Origin: Firmicutes bacterium UBA1065
Lineage (GTDB): Bacteria; Bacillota; Clostridia; Tissierellales; Sedimentibacteraceae
Direction of reading: 5' to 3'
DNA: 9,131 bases
NCBI GenBank assembly: GCA_002316225.1
Contig: DCDC01000149.1
Span: 1 to 9,131, forward strand
The position numbers were made by a program, and so were the translations under genes. The notes beneath the pieces were generated by a model. It worked only from the letters and a program-made list of their open reading frames with translations, was not told the origin of the DNA and made no database searches. Numbering within the stretch: the stretch's first letter is position 1; the number at the start of each line of letters is the position of its first letter. Below are positions 1 to 5,298 of the stretch, in pieces.

Positions 1-23
1 GAGTATTTTATAGGGGTGATATG

Positions 24-263
24 ATGAAAATTGTAAATGAGCCGGTAAAGGTAATGGCGGTTTTTCATACGGACGGGAAAATTGAGCCTGTTAAATTCAG
101 GATTGAGGATAAAGTTGTCAGGATCGAAAGAATAATGAAGACCTATGAAGAAAATATCGTCGGGAACAAGAGAATTGTATTTGTGTGCCTCCATAACGGG
201 AAGGACATCTTTGAGCTTAAATATGAACTAGATACCAAGACATGGTATCTTTTCAAAAAATAA
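24..263 (+). CDS. Small hypothetical protein (79 aa)
   Basis: I do not recognise this protein with certainty. It is a short basic protein that alternates beta-prone stretches and charged turns. A pattern of 'P-V-x-V' near the N-terminus, 'F-R-I/E' in the middle and 'F-E-L-K-Y-E-L-D-x-x-T-x-x-W-Y-L' at the C-terminus suggests a small all-beta fold. It loosely recalls small DUF6504-like proteins, but that is only a resemblance from memory. There is no signal peptide or membrane segment. Two ATGs are adjacent (21 and 24). I prefer 24 because the purine-rich AGGGGTG at 12-18 then sits 5 bases upstream, against 2 for the first ATG. The upstream context is cut off, so it may be the last gene of an operon. 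No clear terminator follows before the sigI promoter. Confidence 0.7.
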   Translation: MKIVNEPVKVMAVFHTDGKIEPVKFRIEDKVVRIERIMKTYEENIVGNKRIVFVCLHNGKDIFELKYELDTKTWYLFKK

Positions 264-293
264 GGCTGTAAGGAATTTGTAAGATTTGTAATA

Positions 294-322
294 TTGTAAT
301 ATTATGTCCCCGATGATATAAT
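294..322 (+). promoter_or_regulatory. Sigma-A-type promoter of sigI-rsgI
   Basis: TTGTAA at 294-299 and a perfect TATAAT at 317-322 are separated by 17 bases. This predicts a start near 329 and a short leader of about 24 bases before the sigI ATG at 353. The sequence TTGTAA is repeated at 277-282, 286-291 and 331-336. I do not see a convincing SigI-type (C-run / CGWA) autoregulatory promoter at standard spacing, so housekeeping transcription of the pair is the simplest reading. Confidence 0.65.
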
Positions 323-352
323 ATTTTGTATTGTAATGAAGGGGACAGGTAC

Positions 353-1084
353 ATGAGCGAGTTGGACTTATTGGCCATGGAAGCTAAAAACAACCCGGAT
401 TCAATGAATGAGTTGATAAGCCGGTATGAGAACTTCATACTTAAAAGTGCCTCATCAGCTGTTCGGGCTTATGTTTCAAAAAGTGATGATGAGTGGTCAA
501 TAGCCCTGGCCGCTTTTACTGAGGCAATTAATAATTATTCTGCCGATAAAGGCAGTTTTTTAAGCTTTGCCGAATTGGTGATAAGAAGGCGGATGATTGA
601 CTACATACGGAGCAAGTCAAGATACGCCCCTGAAATTTCAGTGAATCCTTCCTTGTTTAACATGGACTTCAAGGATGAAGAGGAAAATTCCATGCAGTCG
701 GAGATTGCAAAAAAGGTTTCCCTTGTTGAAGACAACGGAATCAAGCTGGAAATAACCCTCATCAACGAAGTCTTTTCGGATTACGGATTCTCATTTATGG
801 ATTTGGCCGAATGCTCGCCAAAATCTCGTAAAACCAAGAAGGCTTGCGCCAAGGCCGTGGCATATTTAATAAAAACCCCCATATTGATAAGCGAAATAAA
901 AATCAAGAAGCTCTTACCCCTTAACATAATAGAAAAAAACACCAAGATACCCCGTAAATTATTGGAACGTCATCGAAAATATATTATAGCAGCATTAGAA
1001 ATAATGACGGGAGAATATCCCAATTTAGCCGGTTATATGGAATATATCCGTCAGGAGTTGAAAGATGAAAGCAGTAATAGTTGA
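353..1084 (+). CDS. sigI: RNA polymerase sigma factor SigI
   Basis: An alternative sigma factor of the SigI family (243 aa, a normal length), which directs RNA polymerase to a special promoter set and is held inactive by RsgI. The N-terminal half (about 17-87) is a sigma-70 region 2 core. It includes the family-typical 'DEWSIALAAF' at 46-55, an aromatic/Gly-Ser-Phe stretch, and 'VIRRRMIDYIR' at 76-86, which corresponds to the core-binding and -10-recognition helices. The C-terminal part (about 130-230) is the SigI-specific DNA-binding domain, with 'YGFSFMDLAECSPKSRKT', a Lys-rich segment, and 'RKLLERHRKYIIA' followed by 'GEYPNL'. The reading frame is open from a TTG at 326, but I choose ATG 353 because AAGGGG at 339-344 lies 8 bases upstream and the family starts here. 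It overlaps rsgI by 20 bases, so the two are translationally coupled. In relatives SigI serves heat or cell-wall stress (Bacillus) or polysaccharide sensing (cellulolytic clostridia). Which applies here is not shown. Confidence 0.93.
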   Translation: MSELDLLAMEAKNNPDSMNELISRYENFILKSASSAVRAYVSKSDDEWSIALAAFTEAINNYSADKGSFLSFAELVIRRRMIDYIRSKSRYAPEISVNPSLFNMDFKDEEENSMQSEIAKKVSLVEDNGIKLEITLINEVFSDYGFSFMDLAECSPKSRKTKKACAKAVAYLIKTPILISEIKIKKLLPLNIIEKNTKIPRKLLERHRKYIIAALEIMTGEYPNLAGYMEYIRQELKDESSNS

Positions 1085-2240
1085 AATTAAAGGAAAGCAT
1101 GCAGCAGTCCTGGCTGAAAACGGAGTTGTTTCCAAAATAAGAAACAAGAATTATGAGCTTGGCCAAGAGATAGTATTAAATAATAACAAGGGCAGATTAA
1201 TCAGGATGACAGCAGCCGCTGCGGCCGCCATCATGATTTTTGTCACGCCTGCATGGGCATATCTGACTCCTTATTCCTATGTAAGCTTAGACGTCAATCC
1301 ATCCTTTGAATTCTTTATAAACAGATTTGACAGGGTTTTGACGGTGAAAGCTTTTAATGATGACGGGAATCAAATGTCAAAAGATATAAATATAGCCGGC
1401 TTGAAGAATAAAGAAATACAAACCGCAGTAAAAACCGTGTTGAATGAATTAAAAAACAAAGGATATATCAATGAAGACGAAAGAGATGGGGTAATAGTTG
1501 CCGCATCAAGCAAGTCAGAAAAAAAGACAGGTATGCTGTCTGAAAAGATTCGAGCTGCTGTAAGCGAGGAAATTGCAGCACAGGAACCGGAAAATAAGGA
1601 TAAAATATTAAGGGAAGAAACTGAAACAAAACCGGAAACCGTAGAGATTACAAACAACAATGAAACCGGAAAGCCAAAAGAACAAGTAAAACCTCAAGGA
1701 CAGGCTAAACCTGATGATCAGGCAAAATCTCAAGGGCAAGTGAAACCCGAAAAATCTGAAAAGCCCGAAAAACAGGAAAAACCGGATAAACAAGAAAAAT
1801 CTGACCAGGAAAAATGGGAAGGACGAGAAAAACCCGGCCAGGATAAGAAGGAAGAAAGACCGGAACAGGATAAAGAAAATAAACAAGACAGAAAAAAGCT
1901 TGATGTTAAGGTCATAGAGGTAACAGAGAAAGAAGTTAATGAAGCAAAGAAGAAGGGAATCACACCCGGAAAACTTAATTTAATCGAAAAACTTCAGGAA
2001 GCAGCAAAGCTGGCAGGCCATAAGATAAATCCGGACGATTGGTTTGATAAGTCAGTACATGAAATAAATGAGAAAATTAAAGACTACAAGGAAGAAATAA
2101 AGCAAAAAGAAAAATACGACAAAGATAAGAACAAGAATAACAATAAGAATAACAACAAGAACAGCAGGAATGACGATGACCGGGACGACCGGGATGGCAG
2201 ATTTGACTTCAATAATGGCAGGGACAGACGGCGAGATTAG
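1065..2240 (+). CDS. rsgI: Membrane anti-sigma factor RsgI
   Basis: A single-pass membrane anti-sigma factor (391 aa) that binds and silences SigI. Residues 1-46 form the cytoplasmic RsgI_N domain, opening 'MKAVIVEIKGKHAAVLAENG'. A hydrophobic segment with six consecutive Ala spans about 49-67. Outside it comes the conserved 'YVSLDVNPSFEFFINRFDRVL' region (72-92, contiguous). In RsgI proteins the Asn-Pro bond (here N78-P79) is the reported autoproteolysis site used in transmembrane signalling. Residues 185-278 are a Lys/Glu/Pro/Gln low-complexity stalk. Residues 280-345 form a small helical module with 'GITPGKLNLIEKL' at 298-310. The last 40 residues are an Asn/Asp/Arg/Lys-rich tail. I see no carbohydrate-binding or other named sensor domain. 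The start at 1065 is fixed by AGGAG at 1053-1057, 7 bases upstream, inside sigI. The pair is one operon. The inducing signal is unknown. Confidence 0.92.
   Translation: MKAVIVEIKGKHAAVLAENGVVSKIRNKNYELGQEIVLNNNKGRLIRMTAAAAAAIMIFVTPAWAYLTPYSYVSLDVNPSFEFFINRFDRVLTVKAFNDDGNQMSKDINIAGLKNKEIQTAVKTVLNELKNKGYINEDERDGVIVAASSKSEKKTGMLSEKIRAAVSEEIAAQEPENKDKILREETETKPETVEITNNNETGKPKEQVKPQGQAKPDDQAKSQGQVKPEKSEKPEKQEKPDKQEKSDQEKWEGREKPGQDKKEERPEQDKENKQDRKKLDVKVIEVTEKEVNEAKKKGITPGKLNLIEKLQEAAKLAGHKINPDDWFDKSVHEINEKIKDYKEEIKQKEKYDKDKNKNNNKNNNKNSRNDDDRDDRDGRFDFNNGRDRRRD
1668..1892 (+). repeat. Low-complexity coding repeat (KP/EK/Q-rich stalk of RsgI)
   Basis: Codons for residues 202-276 of RsgI form degenerate short repeats, such as 'GQAKPDDQAK', 'GQVKPEK' and 'SEKPEKQEKPDKQEK', with purine-rich DNA (GAAAAACC-type units). 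This looks like slippage-expanded sequence encoding a flexible, highly charged extracellular linker that could cross the peptidoglycan. Its length is likely to vary between strains. Confidence 0.8.
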
Positions 2241-2243
2241 CAT

Positions 2244-2272
2244 TTGACAAATATTTCATATTATAATATAGT
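2244..2272 (+). promoter_or_regulatory. Promoter upstream of the CDF transporter (distal)
   Basis: A perfect TTGACA at 2244-2249 and TATAGT at 2267-2272 are 17 bases apart, starting 4 bases after the rsgI stop. The predicted start, about 7 bases after the -10 box, falls at 2279, the first base of the inverted repeat at 2279-2302. It would give a leader of about 119 bases to the transporter start codon. Confidence 0.6.
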
Positions 2273-2278
2273 ATTTAT

Positions 2279-2312
2279 ACCTGTGAGACCATTCTCACAG
2301 GTAGATTTTATT
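2279..2312 (+). terminator. Perfect 10-bp inverted repeat: rsgI terminator and/or operator
   Basis: ACCTGTGAGA at 2279-2288 and TCTCACAGGT at 2293-2302 pair perfectly around a CCAT loop and are followed by AGATTTTATT. As a terminator of sigI-rsgI the stem is good, but the U-tract is interrupted and begins 3 bases late. The same repeat starts at the predicted +1 of the 2244-2272 promoter, so a repressor operator or a 5'-end hairpin is an equally good reading. Confidence 0.55.
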
Positions 2313-2326
2313 AAAAGAAACATTAA

Positions 2327-2355
2327 TTCATAAACAATGCCGGAATGAATATAAT
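2327..2355 (+). promoter_or_regulatory. Second promoter candidate of the CDF transporter (proximal)
   Basis: TTCATA at 2327-2332 and a perfect TATAAT at 2350-2355 are spaced 17 bases apart. This predicts a start near 2362 and a leader of about 36 bases containing only the AGGGG ribosome site at 2387-2391. The DNA around it is very AT-rich, so a chance match is possible. Confidence 0.45.
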
Positions 2356-2397
2356 AAAAAAATATATAATAGAATAATAATTTTACAGGGGCTTGTG

Positions 2398-3588
2398 ATG
2401 ATCAATTTTATTATTAAAAAATTCATTAAAGATTATGAAAACATCAACGACCAAAAAGTAAGAGAAGCTTATGGCATAACGGCCAGCCTTACCGGTTTGA
2501 TTGCAAATTTCATTTTAAGCACCGGAAAGATATTGACGGGAATACTATTTAACAGCATCTCCGTTACCGCCGACGGGGTAAACAATCTATCCGATGGGGC
2601 ATCTTCCTTGATTACCCTGATAGGCTTTAAAATTTCCGGCAAGCCTGCCGACAAGGACCACCCCTTCGGCCATGCCAGAATGGAATACCTGACGGGGCTT
2701 ATTTTGGGAATTGCCGTGATTTTAGCCGGAATTGAACTGTTTAAGTCTTCATTTGCCAAAATCATGAACCCATCCGAAACCATATTTTCCATAGAGATGA
2801 TAATAGTACTGGCCCTTTCTGTTTTTGTCAAACTGTGGCTCAGCTTATTCTATAAGAAATTAGGGGATAAAATTTCATCGGCCACCCTTAAGGCATCATC
2901 TACCGATTCAAGAAATGACGTAATTTCGACCTTGGTTGTCATTTTGTCCTTATTAATATCCCAAGTAAGCGGTTATGAGGTGGATGGCTATGCAGGTGCT
3001 TTAGTGGCATTGTTTATTTTGTATTCGGGATATGATATCCTGAAAGACATATTAAATCCCCTGCTTGGAGAAATGCCGGAGGAAGGATTTGTTGAAGCAA
3101 TTGAAAAGAAGCTTTTATCCTATGAGGGAATATTGAACATCCATGACCTTGTGGTCCACAACTACGGGCCCAACAAGTACTTTGCCACGGTTCATGCGGA
3201 AGTCGATGCCAAGGAAAATATTATGCATTCCCACGATTTAATCGATAACATTGAGAGGGATTTCGCAAAAGAAATGAACATAAACCTTGTTATCCACTTA
3301 GACCCCGTAATTACAGACGATGAGGAAATTAACGAATTAAGGAGCATGACGGGAAAAAAGGTAAAGTCCATCGACGAAAGGCTTTCAATACATGATTTCA
3401 GGGTCGTCAAGGGGGAAACCCACACCAATTTAATATTTGACGTCCTTGTGCCTGTAGGTTATGAAATTAAGTCATCGGAACTTGTCCGGTTAATTGAAAA
3501 GGAAATTAAGCAAGAAGACGAGTCATATTTTGCGGTTGTGACGGTTGACAAGAACTATGTTTCAACCTATATAAACGACATTAAATAA
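2398..3588 (+). CDS. Cation diffusion facilitator (CDF) metal exporter, MntE-like
   Basis: A cytoplasmic-membrane metal/proton antiporter of the CDF family that exports divalent metal ions. About six hydrophobic segments lie within residues 25-215. Between TM2 and TM3 is the CDF hallmark 'DHPFGHARMEYL' (about 87-98). TM2 reads 'NNLSD' and TM5 'DSRND', giving an N-x3-D / D-x3-D transport site (N62, D66, D170, D174). Zinc exporters of the YiiP type have D-x3-D / H-x3-D. The missing His and the length near 395 aa recall bacterial Mn exporters such as MntE, which I infer rather than prove. The cytoplasmic ZT-dimer domain (about 225-305) keeps 'IHDL', 'VHAEVD' and 'HLDP' His/Asp ligands. A further region of about 90 residues at the C-terminus resembles a second small alpha/beta domain. 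ATG 2398 is preferred over GTG 2395 because AGGGG (2387-2391) is 6 bases away. It appears monocistronic. Confidence 0.9.
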   Translation: MINFIIKKFIKDYENINDQKVREAYGITASLTGLIANFILSTGKILTGILFNSISVTADGVNNLSDGASSLITLIGFKISGKPADKDHPFGHARMEYLTGLILGIAVILAGIELFKSSFAKIMNPSETIFSIEMIIVLALSVFVKLWLSLFYKKLGDKISSATLKASSTDSRNDVISTLVVILSLLISQVSGYEVDGYAGALVALFILYSGYDILKDILNPLLGEMPEEGFVEAIEKKLLSYEGILNIHDLVVHNYGPNKYFATVHAEVDAKENIMHSHDLIDNIERDFAKEMNINLVIHLDPVITDDEEINELRSMTGKKVKSIDERLSIHDFRVVKGETHTNLIFDVLVPVGYEIKSSELVRLIEKEIKQEDESYFAVVTVDKNYVSTYINDIK

Positions 3589-3590
3589 TA

Positions 3591-3615
3591 GGGACGGGGT
3601 CAACCCGTCCCTTTT
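3591..3615 (+). terminator. Intrinsic terminator after the CDF gene (probably bidirectional)
   Basis: GGGACGGG (3591-3598) and CCCGTCCC (3604-3611) form an 8-bp all-strong stem with a 5-base loop, followed by TTTT, starting two bases after the transporter stop codon. Read on the minus strand the same stem is followed by TATTATTTAAT, so it could also stop transcription from the convergent aldolase gene. Confidence 0.85.
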
Positions 3616-3635
3616 GTGCTGTATATAATACGTGA

Positions 3636-3702
3636 TTTGTCATTCTCAGGGCTTTAGCCCGAAGAATCTCATGAGATCCTTCGCTTCGCTCAGGATGACA
3701 AA
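3636..3702. repeat. Palindromic intergenic repeat (MITE/REP-like)
   Basis: A 67-base imperfect palindrome lies between two convergent genes. TTTGTCAT at 3636-3643 mirrors ATGACAAA at 3695-3702, and the centre is a perfect palindrome, ATCTCATGAGAT, at 3666-3677. The right arm contains CCTTCGCTTCGCTCAGGATGAC, written here as CCTTCGCTTCG plus CTCAGGATGAC. The left arm is altered: the matching portion is replaced by GGGC-TTTA-GCCC (3649-3660), which forms its own small hairpin. From memory, such 'GTCAT-TCTGAG...CTCAGGATGAC' elements are scattered in many clostridial and other genomes, often between genes. No coding capacity. It may help terminate transcription from either side. Confidence 0.8.
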
Positions 3703-3711
3703 GGGCAACTG

Positions 3712-4641
3712 CTATCTCTTATTGCTGCATCCTAAAACATTTCTCATCTTATGGGCAACCATTTCTTTAATTGCCGTTCTTCCGGGCCCTAAATATTTTC
3801 TCGGGTCGAATTCCGAAGGATGTTCAACAAAGTATTGTCTTATACATGCCGTAACGGCAAGCCTTAAATCTGTATCTATATTTATCTTGCATACTCCCAG
3901 TTGAGCGGCCCGCCTTAACATTTCTTCAGGTACCCCTGCTGCTCCCGGTATTTGTCCTCCATATTTATTGCATAATTGGACGAATTCTTCCGGTACTGAG
4001 GATGCTCCGTGCAAAACTAAAGGAAAACCGGGAAGGAGTCTTGTAATGGTCTCTAATCTCTCGAAATCTAAGCTGGGTTCCCCCTTGAATTTGTAAGCAC
4101 CATGGCTTGTTCCTATTGCAATGGCCAATGAGTCAACTCCTGTTCTTTCTACGAATTCCACAGCTTCATCAGGATCTGTATATGTAGCATCTTTAGTCCT
4201 GACCTTAACTGCATCCTCAACCCCTGCTAATTTACCAAGCTCTGCTTCAACAACAACTCCTTTGGAGTGGGCATATTCAACCACCCTTTTGGTAAGGGCT
4301 ATATTTTCCTCAAAAGGATACTTGGAGCCGTCAATCATGACAGAGGTAAAACCATCATCAACACACTGTTTGCAAATTTCAAAATCTTCACCATGGTCCA
4401 AGTGAAGACAGATATCCAATCCCGTGTCTTCAATTGCTGCTTCCACAAGTTTTTTTAAATAAATAGGATTTGCATACTTCCTTGCACCGGCTGATACCTG
4501 AAGTATAAGAGGTGCATTTTCCTGCTTTGCCGCCTCAACTATTCCCTGTATGATTTCCATGTTGTTTACATTGAAGGCACCTACAGCATATTTACCTTCA
4601 TATGCCTTCTTAAACATTTCTCGAGATGTTACAAGAGCCAT
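3712..4641 (-). CDS. fba: Class II fructose-1,6-bisphosphate aldolase
   Basis: A zinc-dependent glycolytic/gluconeogenic enzyme that interconverts fructose-1,6-bisphosphate with dihydroxyacetone phosphate and glyceraldehyde-3-phosphate in the cytoplasm. The 309-aa length fits the class II family. The N-terminal 'VGAFNVNNMEIIQGIVEAA' (20-38), the 'LHLDHGED' box (79-86, catalytic D82 and zinc ligand H83), 'VEAELG' (E134), 'GTSHGAYK' (H180) and 'LVLHGASS' (H211) are all intact. 'NIDTDLR' (254-260) is the phosphate-binding loop. A related family (tagatose-bisphosphate aldolase, GatY/KbaY) shares these motifs, but the sequence fits standard clostridial Fba best. ATG at 4641 has AGGAGG on the minus strand at 4649-4654, 7 bases away. 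It stands alone: convergent with the transporter and divergent from groESL. It ends 9 bases from the palindromic repeat. Confidence 0.93.
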   Translation of the reverse strand: MALVTSREMFKKAYEGKYAVGAFNVNNMEIIQGIVEAAKQENAPLILQVSAGARKYANPIYLKKLVEAAIEDTGLDICLHLDHGEDFEICKQCVDDGFTSVMIDGSKYPFEENIALTKRVVEYAHSKGVVVEAELGKLAGVEDAVKVRTKDATYTDPDEAVEFVERTGVDSLAIAIGTSHGAYKFKGEPSLDFERLETITRLLPGFPLVLHGASSVPEEFVQLCNKYGGQIPGAAGVPEEMLRRAAQLGVCKINIDTDLRLAVTACIRQYFVEHPSEFDPRKYLGPGRTAIKEMVAHKMRNVLGCSNKR

Positions 4642-4674
4642 TTTGGATCCTCCTAAATATTTATTATCATCTTG

Positions 4675-4680
4675 ATTATA
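4675..4680 (-). promoter_or_regulatory. Probable -10 box of the fba promoter
   Basis: On the minus strand TATAAT lies at 4680-4675, about 34 bases upstream of the fba start codon. The region 17 bases further upstream (GTGGTA-like) is a poor -35 match, and there is no TGn extended -10. This is a plausible but incompletely supported promoter. Confidence 0.45.
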
Positions 4681-4720
4681 CTACAAATCAAAACAAATAC
4701 CACCCCTTATTTAAAATTTT

Positions 4721-4756
4721 AGGCACGTGGTACCGGTACCGGGTGCCTGGTACCCG
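4721..4756. repeat. GC-rich palindrome cluster between fba and groES
   Basis: In otherwise AT-rich DNA, 36 bases hold nested dyads: CACGTG (4724-4729), a 12-base perfect palindrome GGTACCGGTACC (4729-4740), a third GGTACC (4749-4754), GGCAC/GTGCC arms (4722-4726 and 4743-4747), and a CGGGT/ACCCG hairpin (4740-4744 and 4752-4756). It lies upstream of both promoter regions. It resembles short dispersed 'GGTGCC/GGTACC' REP-like elements more than a protein site. Function unknown. Confidence 0.6.
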
Positions 4757-4864
4757 CCCCTTTGTTACATGAGGAAAATAGAGTAAAATAAAGCATATAA
4801 AAGAAAAAACAAGAAAACGAGATAAAATAATGCATTATCAATAATAAATCGGGCAAAATAGGGG

Positions 4865-4896
4865 TTGAAAACATAAAGGCAAATGAGTAATATAAT
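4865..4896 (+). promoter_or_regulatory. groESL promoter
   Basis: TTGAAA at 4865-4870 is the best -35 box. TATAAT at 4891-4896 is the best -10 but lies 20 bases away, while TAATAT at 4888-4893 gives the ideal 17-base spacing with a weaker match. Either predicts a start around 4900-4903, immediately before the CIRCE element, the usual arrangement for HrcA-repressed chaperonin operons. Confidence 0.6.
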
Positions 4897-4904
4897 AGCA
4901 GGTG

Positions 4905-4931
4905 TTAGCACTCTTTTAAGTTGAGTGCTAA
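4905..4931 (+). promoter_or_regulatory. CIRCE operator (HrcA binding site)
   Basis: TTAGCACTC (4905-4913), nine bases, then GAGTGCTAA (4923-4931) is an exact match to the CIRCE consensus. It is the binding site for the heat-shock repressor HrcA, whose activity depends on GroEL. Its place at the predicted transcription start and 50 bases ahead of the groES start codon supports negative, heat-relieved control of groESL. Confidence 0.98.
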
Positions 4932-4981
4932 CAAATTCGTATTAATAAACATTATAAATAATATAAATAGGAGGAATACAT

Positions 4982-5263
4982 ATGGCAGTGAAACCATTAG
5001 GTGAAAGAATAGTTATTAAGATGATTGAAGCCGAAGAAAAAACCAAGAGCGGCATTGTATTGCCGGGAACAGCAAAAGAAAAACCGCAGATTGCAGAAGT
5101 TATTGCAATTGGTGCCGGAATTACAAACGATGAAAAGAAAAAAGATGAAGTCAAGGTTGGAGATAAAGTAATTTATTCTAAGTATGCAGGAACTGAAGTA
5201 AAAATTGACGGTGAGGAATTAATTATCATTAAATTAGCTGATGTATTGGCAGTTATAGAATAA
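4982..5263 (+). CDS. groES: Co-chaperonin GroES (Hsp10)
   Basis: The 93-aa lid subunit of the chaperonin. Seven copies cap the GroEL ring and close the folding chamber. The N-terminal 'KPLGERIVIK' (4-13), the mobile loop at about 18-36 with the hydrophobic 'IVLPG' (25-29) that docks on GroEL, 'VGDKVIYSKYAGTEVK' and the C-terminal 'ADVLAVIE' strand are all present, and the length is normal. The start is supported by AGGAGG at 4969-4974, 7 bases upstream. It is the first gene of the CIRCE-controlled operon; groEL begins 35 bases after its stop. Confidence 0.98.
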   Translation: MAVKPLGERIVIKMIEAEEKTKSGIVLPGTAKEKPQIAEVIAIGAGITNDEKKKDEVKVGDKVIYSKYAGTEVKIDGEELIIIKLADVLAVIE

Positions 5264-5298
5264 TAGAATAATAGTATAAATAAAAAAGGAGAGATACT

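Noticed and set aside
326..352. Upstream extension of SigI from a TTG codon at 326
   Set aside because: The extension adds nine residues not expected in the family and would start upstream of the good AAGGGG site that serves ATG 353.
1668..1892. The repetitive stretch considered as a CRISPR or tandem DNA array
   Set aside because: The units are irregular and in frame, and they encode a low-complexity protein linker. There are no conserved repeats with unique spacers.
1370..1963. Several minus-strand frames antisense to rsgI, rich in Phe, Ser and Leu
   Set aside because: They are the complement of the Lys/Glu-rich repeat codons, with no start signals. rsgI is clearly the real gene.
2303..2394. 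Possible Mn-sensing yybP-ykoY riboswitch ahead of the CDF gene
   Set aside because: The leader is AT-rich and lacks the GC-rich conserved loops of that class; no stable folded domain is visible apart from the 2279-2302 hairpin.
3632..3904. Plus-strand frame starting inside the palindromic repeat
   Set aside because: It runs through the repeat and antisense to the conserved C-terminus of the aldolase, with no ribosome site or recognisable product.
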